A stretch of 64,000 nucleotides of DNA, from positions 310,001 through 374,000 of the forward strand of contig CAXXYD010000001.1 in NCBI GenBank assembly GCA_963675565.2, written 5' to 3'. This stretch comes from JARRKU01 sp963675565 (GTDB lineage: Bacteria; Desulfobacterota; Desulfobacteria; Desulfobacterales; Desulfosarcinaceae). The position numbers and the translations under genes are program-made. How positions within the stretch are numbered: position 1 is the stretch's first letter; each line of letters starts with the position of its first letter. The notes beneath the pieces were generated by a model. The model searched no databases, was not told where the DNA came from, and saw nothing but the letters and a program-made list of their open reading frames with translations. Of this stretch, positions 1 to 8,146 are shown in pieces.

Positions 1-213
1 GATTTCCCCATTTTGTACCGTGTTTTTTGGAATTCCAGGTGTATCGACTTCATCAACAATTGCCTTTACACCGCCGTTCTGATCTTCGGATAGGGTTGCC
101 CGGCGGCTTTTGTATCCGTCCGTATTCAAATTGGCCACATTATTGGCGGCGACATTCAATTTTTTTTCAAATGCCTTCATTGCCGAAACGGCAGAGCGGG
201 TCGCATCAATCAT
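1..213 (-). CDS. Flagellar rod-type protein (FlgC/Flg_bb_rod family), 3' end outside window
   Basis: The reverse strand from 213 reads MIDATRSAVSAMKAFEKKLN, followed by NVAANNVANLNTDGYKS. This is the N-terminal signature of flagellar rod, hook and distal-rod proteins: an amphipathic helix with the ANNVAN-NT-GYK motif. A strong Shine-Dalgarno (GAGGAG) lies just upstream of the ATG at 213. Only 71 codons are visible before the window edge, so the full length and exact family (FlgC, FlgF or a small FlgC-like protein) cannot be decided. The run VDTPGIPKNTVQNGE resembles the linker of small FlgC-like proteins that end in an LAEEF-type C-terminal helix, but that end is not visible. The product would act in the periplasmic rod. 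The gene points away from the rest of the window. Confidence 0.75.
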   Translation of the reverse strand, partial: MIDATRSAVSAMKAFEKKLNVAANNVANLNTDGYKSRRATLSEDQNGGVKAIVDEVDTPGIPKNTVQNGEI

Positions 214-634
214 CGGACTCCTCACATTCGGTCAGGTCGGGGTGATGCCGGTCGATTTAGCCATCTTCTTTCCATTCAAGTTTTATGCCTTTTTCAATAT
301 AAAAATTTAATAATTATAACAGTAGGATAAAAAACCGAAGGGATACTCGGGGGGTGTATTGAGACAATAATTGTCAGTGACGTGATGCAATATGCAAAAA
401 AGCATTCATTTTCGAACCCGCAAAACAAGATAGGCATATTTTTCTCTTCGTAGGAAATTGATGCCGATTTTGGAAACTTTATGGATTAAACCAATTGGCT
501 CAACAAATTCTGAACGCTCGGAAAACAGTTCCCTGCGGGTGGTGTCGGATTTGCGGTAAGGGTCATAAAAACGGGCTGATTCGCCATGTTGGAAGGGCGG
601 AGGTGCCGATAATAACGAACCGATCATACGTGCT
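214..634. other. AT-rich intergenic region between divergent genes
   Basis: About 420 bases lie between the leftward rod-protein gene and the sigma-54 site of the rightward gene. The stretch around 280-345 is very AT-rich. I see no convincing promoter for the leftward gene and no RNA gene. A reverse-strand open frame at 406-684 has no recognisable protein and looks incidental. Confidence 0.5.
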
Positions 635-650
635 TGGCAAGAAAATTGCT
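635..650 (+). promoter_or_regulatory. Sigma-54 (-24/-12) promoter ahead of the 698 gene
   Basis: The sequence TGGCAAGAAAATTGCT matches the RpoN consensus TGGCAC-N5-TTGCW at all fixed positions except one (C to A), and keeps the GG at -24 and GC at -12. Transcription would begin near 660. This excludes an ATG at 653 as start and supports the ATG at 698. Confidence 0.75.
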
Positions 651-697
651 GTATGCTTTTTAAATTAAATTTACCTGGATACAAGGATACCGTGACT

Positions 698-1150
698 ATG
701 AAAATCGATTCAATCGGTCCACAACAAGACGCATTGAAAACAGCGAAACACAGCGCTCCTGAGCGTTCTGAAAAAATTAAGTTTTCAGATGTATTTAATG
801 AATCTATTCAGCTGGTCGGCAATCCAAAAGAAGGTGAGACATGCTCTGTTGCCCCGTCGTTGCGCTCTGGGCTGGAGCCCCGTCAAAGCAGCCCTCATTT
901 TGAAGCCCAAGCGGCGTTTGATCTGCTGGAAACATTGGATAACTACACGCAAATGCTCGGTAATCCATTGGTTAACATGAAAATGCTGGAACCGGCCGTA
1001 CAGAATATGGAGCGTGCGGCTGGAAAAGCAGAAGCTGCCATGGACCATCTGGCGGATGGCAATCCCGTCAAATCCGTGGTCGCTGAAACCACGGTCGCCA
1101 TCCGCCAGGAGGCTGAACGATTTAAGTTGGGATTGTATTTGGACAACTGA
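698..1150 (+). CDS. Small conserved-looking protein of unknown function behind a sigma-54 promoter
   Basis: The product has 150 residues and I do not recognise its family. I chose the ATG at 698 (MKIDSIGPQQDAL) because AAGGA precedes it and because the upstream ATG at 653 lies before the predicted sigma-54 start. The N-terminal third is polar and probably disordered. The rest (about residues 65-150) is predicted to be helical, with an FDLLETLDNYTQMLGNP segment and a long alanine-rich helix, and has no signal peptide or membrane segment. Such a small, soluble, helical protein under RpoN control in a flagellar locus could be a chaperone or an assembly or regulatory factor, but that is only inference. 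It converges on the PilZ gene with a 16-base gap. Confidence 0.7.
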   Translation: MKIDSIGPQQDALKTAKHSAPERSEKIKFSDVFNESIQLVGNPKEGETCSVAPSLRSGLEPRQSSPHFEAQAAFDLLETLDNYTQMLGNPLVNMKMLEPAVQNMERAAGKAEAAMDHLADGNPVKSVVAETTVAIRQEAERFKLGLYLDN

Positions 1151-1166
1151 GGAAAGGTACTGCGGA

Positions 1167-1880
1167 TTATTCCATTAGCTTCAGCCGGTTTTGTAAAAAT
1201 TCCCGCTGAAGTTCGTAAATCTGTTGCACCAGATGTCGACGGGCTTCCCTTCCGATTTTGATAAATTCAAACGCAACGCCGAATTGCCGATGGCGGTTCT
1301 CGTTTTCGATTCGATTGACCTTGAGCCGTTGTATGGGAATAAAAAAACACTCATCCTTCAAGGTAAAGTAAAGCTCCATATTTTTCAGTTTGGGTTTTTC
1401 TTCAAACAGTGGCTTGTACTTGTTTTTACAATAACAATACACCCCGCCAAGGCTGACATTGACGATATCCATTCGTATTTCAGTATTGTCTATAAAAATA
1501 GTGGCTTGCGAGTGGTACAACACTTTTACCCTGAAATTGTTGCGCTGCTGGTGGCGCTCAATGTAAGGCGGTGATTCACATGTGATATTGTCTTGAGTGA
1601 TAGATTGAATGGATGTTTTAAACCGATGGGTGACATGGTCATCACTGGTAAACTCGAAAAAAAGTATGGGTGATTCGGCTTCGGCGATGGCTTTAAGGAG
1701 TCCTTTGGGGGGATCGATCTGGAATGAAAAATCTTTATCGGTATTCATGACCTGGATTACGACGGTTAAATTATCGTAATCGCTCTTGGGCAGAGTGACC
1801 TGAATAAAGGTTTTATTGTCCATCAGGCGCTGGAATATTGCAGCGCGCTTGGCCCCTTCGATATTTTCGAAATGTGGCAT
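1167..1880 (-). CDS. PilZ-domain protein (YcgR-like layout)
   Basis: The product has 237 residues. The N-terminal half (about 15-105) is beta-rich and takes the place of the YcgR N-terminal domain. The C-terminal half is a PilZ domain with the c-di-GMP-binding motifs RNNFR (R113 and R117) and NVSLGG (N141, S143, G146). In YcgR and related proteins this architecture senses cyclic di-GMP and slows or steers the flagellar motor. The gene lies 34 bases downstream of a stand-alone receiver gene on the same strand and is probably co-transcribed with it and with the NtrC-type regulator. Membership in PilZ is secure; action on the motor is inference from context. Confidence 0.85.
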   Translation of the reverse strand: MPHFENIEGAKRAAIFQRLMDNKTFIQVTLPKSDYDNLTVVIQVMNTDKDFSFQIDPPKGLLKAIAEAESPILFFEFTSDDHVTHRFKTSIQSITQDNITCESPPYIERHQQRNNFRVKVLYHSQATIFIDNTEIRMDIVNVSLGGVYCYCKNKYKPLFEEKPKLKNMELYFTLKDECFFIPIQRLKVNRIENENRHRQFGVAFEFIKIGREARRHLVQQIYELQREFLQNRLKLME

Positions 1881-1914
1881 GGCTCAATCGGTGGTAATCA
1901 GGTTTCGGGTTCAG

Positions 1915-2364
1915 TTAGATGCCGGATACATTTTTCGCAAAATCAGGATCCTGGAATAGTTTCTTGGCAAACTTCAAGTACTTTTCGGCGATGGCGCGTA
2001 CCGCCAGCTGCAGGGCGTAAGGTTTGATCGGTTTTTCAAGAAGATGGTTTACATCCGACGCGATACACATATTGACGATATCGTCACTTGCATTGCCTGT
2101 AATGATGATTGCGTCTGACGGAGCTGTGGGAAATTTTTCCTCGATGCTGTCTAAAAAGAAAAAACCGCTGACACCTCCAAGAAAGACATCAACGATAAAA
2201 ATTGCAACGCCGATATCCCGCGCCAGGCAGAATGATATCGCTTTGTTCGGGTCTGTGAAAGGCAACACCTCGCCCCATGTGTAGAAACGCTTTACCACGG
2301 TGGCGATCAGTTCGCATACAGCTGGATCATCATCAACGATGATGACATCTAAACCTTCCGACAT
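1915..2364 (-). CDS. Stand-alone response-regulator receiver
   Basis: The product has 149 residues and consists of a single CheY-like receiver with no output domain. The acidic cluster VDDD is at residues 10-13 and the phospho-acceptor Asp is D59 in FIVDVFLGG. The conserved Thr/Ser region (IIITGNAS) and the Lys in LLEKPIKP are both present, so it should be phosphorylatable. AAGGAG precedes the start. It lies between the NtrC-type regulator and the PilZ gene on the same strand. A role in passing a signal to motility or to the PilZ protein is plausible but not shown by the sequence. Confidence 0.85.
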   Translation of the reverse strand: MSEGLDVIIVDDDPAVCELIATVVKRFYTWGEVLPFTDPNKAISFCLARDIGVAIFIVDVFLGGVSGFFFLDSIEEKFPTAPSDAIIITGNASDDIVNMCIASDVNHLLEKPIKPYALQLAVRAIAEKYLKFAKKLFQDPDFAKNVSGI

Positions 2365-2456
2365 GGCAGTCTCCTTTGATCTCGATCTGCGTAATGAAAC
2401 GGGTCAAACAAAAGTCATCCCCCTGCTAAATGATTACACACCCGGGAACAGGGCAA

Positions 2457-3812
2457 TTATTCGACAATGTGGTATTTTTCCATTTTCCGATAGACTGTGG
2501 TGATATTGATTCCAAGAAGTTTGGCAGCGTCCGGTTTGCTGCCGCCAACTTGTTTGAGCGCACGCCGTATCAATAGTTTTTCATTCTCAACCAGATTGAG
2601 ATTGGACCCGTTAATGGTCATTTCACTGTCCAGTTCCCGAATCTCAATCGGCAAGTCCCTTTCGTATATCATATCGCCATCGCCTAAAGCAAAAGCTCTC
2701 TCAATTATATTTTCAAGCTGACGCACATTTCCCGGCCAGTCGTAGCGCATGAGCAAGTCCAGTACTTCAGGCGCAATACGGGTAACTTCACGCGGGCCTT
2801 CTTTGCTGAATTTTTTCATGAAATGATGGGCCAGGTGAGGAATATCCTCCTTCATTTCCCTCAAGGGCGGCATGTCCAACGATATGACATTTAAACGATA
2901 GTATAAATCCTTTCGGAAGGACTTATTTTCGATGGCTTTTTCAAGAATTTTATTGGTGGCAGCGATGACCCGTACATCAATGCTATATTCACGGGTATCG
3001 CCAACGGGGCGAATTTTACGTTCCTGCAGTGCCCGAAGCAATTTAACCTGCAATGAGGGTGGAACCTCGGCAATTTCATCCAGAAAAATGGTCCCGCCGT
3101 CGGCTGCTTTGAACAATCCGATGTTATCTTTTATCGCTCCTGTAAAGGCGCCTTTGACGTGCCCAAACAGTTCGCTTTCCAGTAAACCCTCGGTTATTGC
3201 ACCACAGTTGACCGGGATGAAAGGCTTATCCTTTCGAACGCTGTTCTGGTGAATGACATTGGCGACCAATTCCTTGCCCGTGCCGCTTTCCCCTTGGATC
3301 AGAACTGTTGGGCTTCCGGTGCTGATGCGATCGATCACTTCATAGATTTGTTGCATCCTGGGGCTCTTGCCAACCAGTTGGTCGAAACTGAAGCGATCCT
3401 TGAGCCGCTGCTTGATCAATATGTTTTCAAGCTGAAGGTTCCGTTTTTCGACGATACGGTCAATGAGTATCTTTAATCGTTCAAAATTGATCGGTTTTTG
3501 AAGATAGTCATATCCGCCCAGTTTGAGGGCTTCAATGGCCGATTCAATGGTGCCGTATCCGGTTACGATGATGACCTCGGTTGACGGTGAGGTTTTTTTG
3601 ATGATTTTGAGCAGGTCCAGTCCGCTGATTTCCGGCATGATCAAGTCGGTGAAGATGACCGTGTAATCCTTTTCCTGGATTTTCTTTTTCGCTTCAGCTC
3701 CGCTATCCGTTGTATCGACCCGGTATCCGAAACGGTTCAAATAAGCCGTTACGATTTCAAGAATCTGTTGGTCGTCATCGACGAACAATATAGAGTACGC
3801 ATCCATAGGCAT
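2457..3812 (-). CDS. NtrC-family sigma-54-dependent response regulator
   Basis: The product has 451 residues in the classical three-part order. The receiver (about 5-120) has acceptor D56 in FTDLIMP and Lys in YLQKPI. The AAA+ sigma-54 activator domain (about 143-385) has Walker A GESGTGKE, the sigma-54-contacting GAFTGA loop, Walker B GGTIFLDEI and the sensor/arginine region WPGNVRQLEN. The Fis-type HTH is at the end (DAAKLLGINITTVYRKMEKY). All activator motifs are intact. It is divergent from the kinase-like gene at 4202, which would be the natural partner by position. The many sigma-54 sites in this window make it a candidate regulator of flagellar and glycosylation genes. I do not assign FleR, FlrC or another name. 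Confidence 0.93.
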   Translation of the reverse strand: MPMDAYSILFVDDDQQILEIVTAYLNRFGYRVDTTDSGAEAKKKIQEKDYTVIFTDLIMPEISGLDLLKIIKKTSPSTEVIIVTGYGTIESAIEALKLGGYDYLQKPINFERLKILIDRIVEKRNLQLENILIKQRLKDRFSFDQLVGKSPRMQQIYEVIDRISTGSPTVLIQGESGTGKELVANVIHQNSVRKDKPFIPVNCGAITEGLLESELFGHVKGAFTGAIKDNIGLFKAADGGTIFLDEIAEVPPSLQVKLLRALQERKIRPVGDTREYSIDVRVIAATNKILEKAIENKSFRKDLYYRLNVISLDMPPLREMKEDIPHLAHHFMKKFSKEGPREVTRIAPEVLDLLMRYDWPGNVRQLENIIERAFALGDGDMIYERDLPIEIRELDSEMTINGSNLNLVENEKLLIRRALKQVGGSKPDAAKLLGINITTVYRKMEKYHIVE

Positions 3813-4201
3813 TTATTGGAGCAATGATGATGTTATATTTAAACGGGTAAAAAAGATCAGTTGCAGCAACATTTCGGGAACGAAACAATATTGCGAATAT
3901 TACCGATAATCGAGATATTTATCCCACATTAAAGAGGCTACTGTCAACAATGGTACGACCGAGCTTGTATGCATCCTGCTGCTGAGGCTGTGCATTCACC
4001 GACTGCAGATTACCTGTTAACCATCTAAAATTCAACGTTAATTTGACGTCAACAATTTGACCATATCAATTATTCAAACCCATAAAATTTATAACCAATT
4101 GATAATATAGTAAAAAGTATCCATAACGACAACTGGTATGGTAATTGCTCAAGAATGTGGAGAAAGATCAATGCCGAGAATTCATAACAGGAGCGAAAAG
4201 C
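3813..4201. other. Divergent intergenic region between regulator and kinase-like gene
   Basis: About 390 bases, AT-rich from 4020 to 4115. It should hold promoters in both directions, but I find no -24/-12 site and only weak -35/-10 candidates (TTGACC at 4057-4062 with a poor -10). A small inverted repeat, AATATT-gcg-AATATT, occurs at 3887-3901. A TTG-initiated extension of the kinase-like frame from 4145 lacks a ribosome site. Confidence 0.45.
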
Positions 4202-5563
4202 ATGTTGGCAATAGACAATGGCCGGAATTCGGCACTATCTCATCACCACCTGAGTCTGGTTGTAACGCAAATGACGAAGTTGTTCTTTGAAGGAATCGAT
4301 CCTGCCAGCCAACAAGACATGGTCACCGGTTCATGCAATGGAGACCGGTTTGCCGCCAGCGGAAAAATCACGAAAGTACCCGTTTACGAATGGGTTTGCG
4401 GAACCAGGGATGGTTTGCCCGAGCAACGCCAAAGCAGTGAATTCGTAAAAAGCACGCTACCGAATATTCACCATCGTCCTGATTCCCATACCAGCGTAAG
4501 ATGGTTCGTGCGTAATCTGTCCAATGAATTCAATAATATTCTGATGGGGGTCTTGGGTAATGTTACACTGGTCGGCATGGAGTGCAGCAAACATGATGTG
4601 CTGGCTTCCCATGTCGGGCGAATTGAGCGTTTGATCACATCGGCAGCTAACTTGACGCATCTTTTGTTCGGTTATTTGTCCGAGCGCAGAATACCTGCCA
4701 AAAAACTGCAGTTGGTTCAGTTGTTGTCTGCAATTGACAACAGCATCAATTCAGATGACAGGCGAAAAGCTTTTGCCGGTATCAAGAAATGTATGCTCGC
4801 CATTTCTCCCCTTCATGACAGCGCTACGGTTGCAGCGGCTATGGCAGGCGTTATTGAACAGATGTTGTTGTGGATAAAAAAACAGTTGGAAGATATACAA
4901 GCTGTCCGGCATATTAAGCCGAAAACGGCCAGGCGCCTCTCATTATTGGGCGATCTTATCGAAAACGGGTTTCTTCTGGCCTATCAGCTGCGCCTTTATT
5001 CCGGATACGATAAACCCGTTATAAAACGGGTAAGCTTGAGATCCTTGCTGAAACAGCATGCCTGTAAACTAGAACCGGATTGCGGCACAATTCGGACCAC
5101 ATGTGATCTGCCCAAATCACTGCCCTGGATCTTTGCAGACCGCAAGAAGATCGAATTCGTACTGAAGGCTGTCAGTGATAACGCCATCAGTGCCATGCCC
5201 GGTGGCGGGCTGTTACAAATCAGTGCCAGGATGTTGTATGACGAAGATCCGTCCGAACGCTGCGGCGTTCATTCGGGAGACGATTACGTGGTGATTTCCG
5301 TCAGAGACACGGGCTGTGGCATGGATTTAGAAACTCAAGCCAGAATTTTTGAACCATTTTTCAGAAAAAGCCCCCAACAGAGAAGGCAATTCGGCATGGG
5401 GTTATGCGCTGCCAGTGGGATTGCCAAATCCCATGGCGGATACATTCAGGTGCGGTCGAAATTGACAAAAGGCAGTACTTTCAAGATCTATCTTCCCATC
5501 CGGCAGGCCCCCCGCATTACTATCCCCAACTTGATGGAGCAAGAGTTTGGCTATGCCGCTTGA
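4202..5563 (+). CDS. Histidine-kinase-like protein lacking the phospho-acceptor histidine
   Basis: The product has 453 residues. The ATG at 4202 is chosen because AGGAG stands 8 bases upstream. The C-terminal HATPase domain is complete: N-box (SDNAISAMPGGG), G1 (VRDTGCGMD), F-box (IFEPFF) and G2 (FGMGLCAASGIAKSHGG). The dimerisation helix is clearly of the HDFNN type (LSNEFNNILMGVLGN), but the position of the phosphorylated His is Asn (N108) and the following Asp is Glu. It should bind ATP yet cannot autophosphorylate at the usual residue. No membrane segment or recognisable sensor domain precedes the helix. It may act as a pseudokinase partner, a phosphatase-type regulator, or use another acceptor. 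It is divergent from the NtrC-type regulator. Confidence 0.85.
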   Translation: MLAIDNGRNSALSHHHLSLVVTQMTKLFFEGIDPASQQDMVTGSCNGDRFAASGKITKVPVYEWVCGTRDGLPEQRQSSEFVKSTLPNIHHRPDSHTSVRWFVRNLSNEFNNILMGVLGNVTLVGMECSKHDVLASHVGRIERLITSAANLTHLLFGYLSERRIPAKKLQLVQLLSAIDNSINSDDRRKAFAGIKKCMLAISPLHDSATVAAAMAGVIEQMLLWIKKQLEDIQAVRHIKPKTARRLSLLGDLIENGFLLAYQLRLYSGYDKPVIKRVSLRSLLKQHACKLEPDCGTIRTTCDLPKSLPWIFADRKKIEFVLKAVSDNAISAMPGGGLLQISARMLYDEDPSERCGVHSGDDYVVISVRDTGCGMDLETQARIFEPFFRKSPQQRRQFGMGLCAASGIAKSHGGYIQVRSKLTKGSTFKIYLPIRQAPRITIPNLMEQEFGYAA

Positions 5564-5760
5564 TACGGATTGAATTCGAGAGTCAATTGTTTTGTCGATA
5601 ATATTGTCTTCCGTCAAAAAAGGCGCCTTTTGATAACCGTTGCGCGATAGCATGGTTTAAGTTCAACTTCAACTGTCATTTTATTGACCTGAATGTCCTC
5701 AGTTACTTCACGGACCTACCTATCTTACCGAAAAGATAACAATAAAATTATATTTGAGGC
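5564..5760. other. Intergenic region with a short palindrome
   Basis: Part of a 346-base gap before the MerR gene. A perfect 14-base palindrome (AAAAGGCGCCTTTT, 5618-5631) follows the kinase-like gene by about 55 bases. It might aid termination, but it has almost no loop and no separate U-run. No gene is supported here. Confidence 0.4.
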
Positions 5761-5776
5761 TGGTATGCCTTTTGCT
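5761..5776 (+). promoter_or_regulatory. Possible sigma-54 promoter ahead of MerR and sugar operon
   Basis: TGGTATGCCTTTTGCT keeps the -24 GG, the -12 GC, the TTGC element and the exact 5-base spacer, with two mismatches (C to T, C to T) to TGGCAC-N5-TTGC. Transcription would start near 5786, leaving a leader of about 125 bases to the ATG at 5910. It is weaker than the sites at 47797 or 51514. Confidence 0.5.
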
Positions 5777-5909
5777 ATGTATGGAAGTTAAAGTTGAAGT
5801 CTGCAACTGTGGAATTGGCAACACCTCAATCGGAAAATATCAATTCCAAGATGAGTTTGATCAGACAAGAGATGTAACTGACCAGGCGGAGCTATATTTA
5901 GGCACCCAT

Positions 5910-6269
5910 ATGGAAAATTTGCTGAGCATACAGGAAGTCAGTGAAAGACTTTATATTCCCAAATCAACACTTCGTTACTGGGAACTCAGGTTCGGAGACT
6001 TCATCGATCCGCAGAGAACCGCCGGCGGGCAGCGTCGGTACAACAGCGATTTGATCCATAAAATAGAGCAAATCCAGGTTTTAAAACAACAAGGTAAAAA
6101 GATATCCGAAATTAAAAGCCTGTTTGAACGAAAAGAAAAACCATCCATGAAATTTGCGGCGACAGCGGACCTGTCAGTGGAAATGTTGGCACAGCGAATC
6201 GCCGATTTGGTGAGTAACGAAGTCAGTCGTTTCCTCTCCGAAAATGAACATCATACGAATTTTAAATAA
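5910..6269 (+). CDS. MerR-family transcriptional regulator
   Basis: The product has 119 residues. The N-terminal winged HTH (about 4-72) reads LLSIQEVSERLYIPKSTLRYWE, followed by the wing segment GGQRRY, the typical MerR layout. A short helical tail (about 85-115) may dimerise and carries no obvious metal-binding cysteines. I use the ATG at 5910 because it sits just before the domain and downstream of the possible sigma-54 start. An in-frame ATG at 5781 would add a tail without homology. It stands 11 bases ahead of rfbF and is probably the first gene of the sugar operon, so autogenous or pathway control is a reasonable guess. Confidence 0.82.
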   Translation: MENLLSIQEVSERLYIPKSTLRYWELRFGDFIDPQRTAGGQRRYNSDLIHKIEQIQVLKQQGKKISEIKSLFERKEKPSMKFAATADLSVEMLAQRIADLVSNEVSRFLSENEHHTNFK

Positions 6270-6280
6270 GGACGAGGTAT

Positions 6281-7060
6281 ATGAAGACGGTCATTTTTGC
6301 CGGTGGATTAGGAACCCGTATTTCAGAAGAATCTTGCCTTAAGCCCAAGCCGATGATTGAGATCGGGGAAAAACCAATTTTGTGGCACATTATGAAAATT
6401 TATGAGTCTCAGGGGTTCAATGACTTCGTCATCTGCCTGGGATACAAGGGTTACATGGTAAAAGAGTATTTCCTGAACTATTATTTATACAATTCAGATG
6501 TGACCATAAACCTGCAAACCAACAGTTATGAAATTCATCGCACCAATACAGATAATTTTCGCATCACCTTAGTCGATACCGGATTGAATACCTGCACTGC
6601 CGGCCGATTGAAGCGAGTTCAGCATTACATCGGCGATGAAGATTTTATGCTGACTTACGGTGACGGTGTGGCAAATATCGATTTAAATGCATTGATGGAG
6701 TTCCATCGGTCCCATGGCAAAATGGCAACGGTGACCGCCGTTCAACCGGCGGGCCGTTTCGGGCTGGTCGGGATGCAGACAGATGGCTGTGTCTCCATTT
6801 TCAATGAAAAAATTATTGGAGACGGCGGTTGGATCAATGGTGGTTTTTTTGTGCTCAAGCCTGAGATCTTCAAACTGTTGCCGGAAAATGCGGATGAGGT
6901 CATGTGGGAACAAACGCCCATCGAGAAATTGACCTCTGAATCTCAACTGATGGCTTATAAACACGACGGTTTCTGGAAATGTATGGATGCCGCGCGGGAC
7001 AAGTCGGAACTGGAAAATATGTGGCAGCAAGGTCAGGCGAGTTGGAAAATATGGGATTAA
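6281..7060 (+). CDS. rfbF: Glucose-1-phosphate cytidylyltransferase
   Basis: The product has 259 residues, the usual length for RfbF. It makes CDP-glucose from CTP and glucose-1-phosphate, the entry to CDP-deoxysugars. The nucleotidyltransferase signature GGLGTRISEESCLKPKPMIE opens the protein, followed by GEKPILWHIMKIY and the metal-binding YGDGVANID. Later motifs (INGGFFVLKPE, FWKCMDAARDK) are typical of RfbF. AAGGACGAGG precedes the ATG. It overlaps rfbG by 10 bases, so translation of the two is probably coupled. Together they commit carbon to CDP-4-keto-6-deoxyglucose. Confidence 0.95.
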   Translation: MKTVIFAGGLGTRISEESCLKPKPMIEIGEKPILWHIMKIYESQGFNDFVICLGYKGYMVKEYFLNYYLYNSDVTINLQTNSYEIHRTNTDNFRITLVDTGLNTCTAGRLKRVQHYIGDEDFMLTYGDGVANIDLNALMEFHRSHGKMATVTAVQPAGRFGLVGMQTDGCVSIFNEKIIGDGGWINGGFFVLKPEIFKLLPENADEVMWEQTPIEKLTSESQLMAYKHDGFWKCMDAARDKSELENMWQQGQASWKIWD

Positions 7061-8118
7061 ACAGCGACTTCTGGAGAGGGCGCCGGGTATTCATTACAGG
7101 CCATACGGGATTCAAAGGCGGCTGGTTTCTCCTGTGGTTGCACAAACTGGCCGCTTCGGTTTCCGGCTATTCGCTTGCCCCCCCCACGGAGCCCAGTTTT
7201 TATGCCGTTACCGGCGCCGGCGAAGATGTTCACTCAACCCATGGCGATGTGAGGGACTTGAATGCGCTCCAGTCTGCCATGCAGGACGTCGATCCGGAAA
7301 TAGCATTTCATTTTGCCGCCCAACCATTGGTCAGAGCCTCTTACGACGATCCTGCATACACATACGCCGCAAATGTGATGGGTACAGTACATTTCCTGGA
7401 GTCCGTCAGACAAACTCCTTCGGTGCGTGCTGCTGTGGTTGTGACCAGCGACAAATGCTATGAAAACAGCCTGAACACAACAAGGTGCCATCGGGAGAGT
7501 GATCCCATGGGGGGGCGAAGCCCCTATGCCAGCAGCAAAGGGTGTGCAGAACTGATCATCGCTGCCTACAGGGATTCGTTCTTCGATAATAGCGGCGTGC
7601 GGCTGGCATCTGTTCGTGCGGGAAATGTTATTGGCGGAGGGGATTGGGCCCAAGATCGATTGGTTCCGGATATGATCCGAGCTTTCGGACAGGGCAGGGA
7701 ACTGCAGTTACGCTACGCAAATGCTGTCAGGCCCTGGCAGCACGTACTGGACCCGCTGCACGGTTATCTTGTTTTAGCTCAAAAGTTATACCTAAACAGC
7801 AAGGGATTCTGCAGAGCTTGGAATTTCGGCCCCAAAGGCAGCCGTGCCTGGACCGTTTTGGACATCGTTCGCCAATCATCGCGGTTATGGGGATTAAACG
7901 CCCGTTGGAGCATCTGCCCAACCAAAGGACCGATAGAGGATAAGCACCTGGATATCGATGCGGCCATGGCGCAAACACACTTGCAGTGGGTTCCGAAACT
8001 GGACATGCAAACAACATTGCAATGGACCGTAGACTGGTATCGCGCCCATCTGTCCGGCGATGTCGATATGCGCCAATTATCACTTCAACAGATCGGCCAA
8101 TTTGAATTGCTGCAGTGA
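7051..8118 (+). CDS. rfbG: CDP-glucose 4,6-dehydratase
   Basis: The product has 355 residues and belongs to the extended short-chain dehydrogenase family. It converts CDP-glucose to CDP-4-keto-6-deoxyglucose using tightly bound NAD. The Rossmann motif GHTGFKGGW is at about 17-25, the VTSDKCYEN segment is characteristic of RfbG, and the catalytic YxxxK is SPYASSK. The ATG at 7051 (MGLNSDFWRGRRVFITG) gives a canonical N-terminus; longer frames would run deep into rfbF. No RfbH-type 3-dehydrase follows, so the 3-deoxy (abequose/tyvelose) branch is not encoded here; a C-methyltransferase follows instead. Confidence 0.95.
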   Translation: MGLNSDFWRGRRVFITGHTGFKGGWFLLWLHKLAASVSGYSLAPPTEPSFYAVTGAGEDVHSTHGDVRDLNALQSAMQDVDPEIAFHFAAQPLVRASYDDPAYTYAANVMGTVHFLESVRQTPSVRAAVVVTSDKCYENSLNTTRCHRESDPMGGRSPYASSKGCAELIIAAYRDSFFDNSGVRLASVRAGNVIGGGDWAQDRLVPDMIRAFGQGRELQLRYANAVRPWQHVLDPLHGYLVLAQKLYLNSKGFCRAWNFGPKGSRAWTVLDIVRQSSRLWGLNARWSICPTKGPIEDKHLDIDAAMAQTHLQWVPKLDMQTTLQWTVDWYRAHLSGDVDMRQLSLQQIGQFELLQ

Positions 8119-8146
8119 TCCAATACCATCAGACGGAGCTGGACAA

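Noticed and set aside
406..684. 92-codon reverse-strand open frame in the first intergenic region
   Set aside because: No recognisable protein pattern, and it overlaps the sigma-54 promoter of the 698 gene.
653..697. Upstream ATG extension of the 698 gene
   Set aside because: It lies before the predicted sigma-54 start point and lacks a ribosome site; the ATG at 698 has AAGGA.
4057..4086. TTGACC with a CATAAA -10 as a sigma-70 promoter for the kinase-like gene
   Set aside because: The -10 is poor and the region is AT-rich, so chance matches are expected.
5618..5631. AAAAGGCGCCTTTT palindrome as an intrinsic terminator
   Set aside because: It leaves almost no loop and has no separate U-run, so it is noted only in the intergenic entry.
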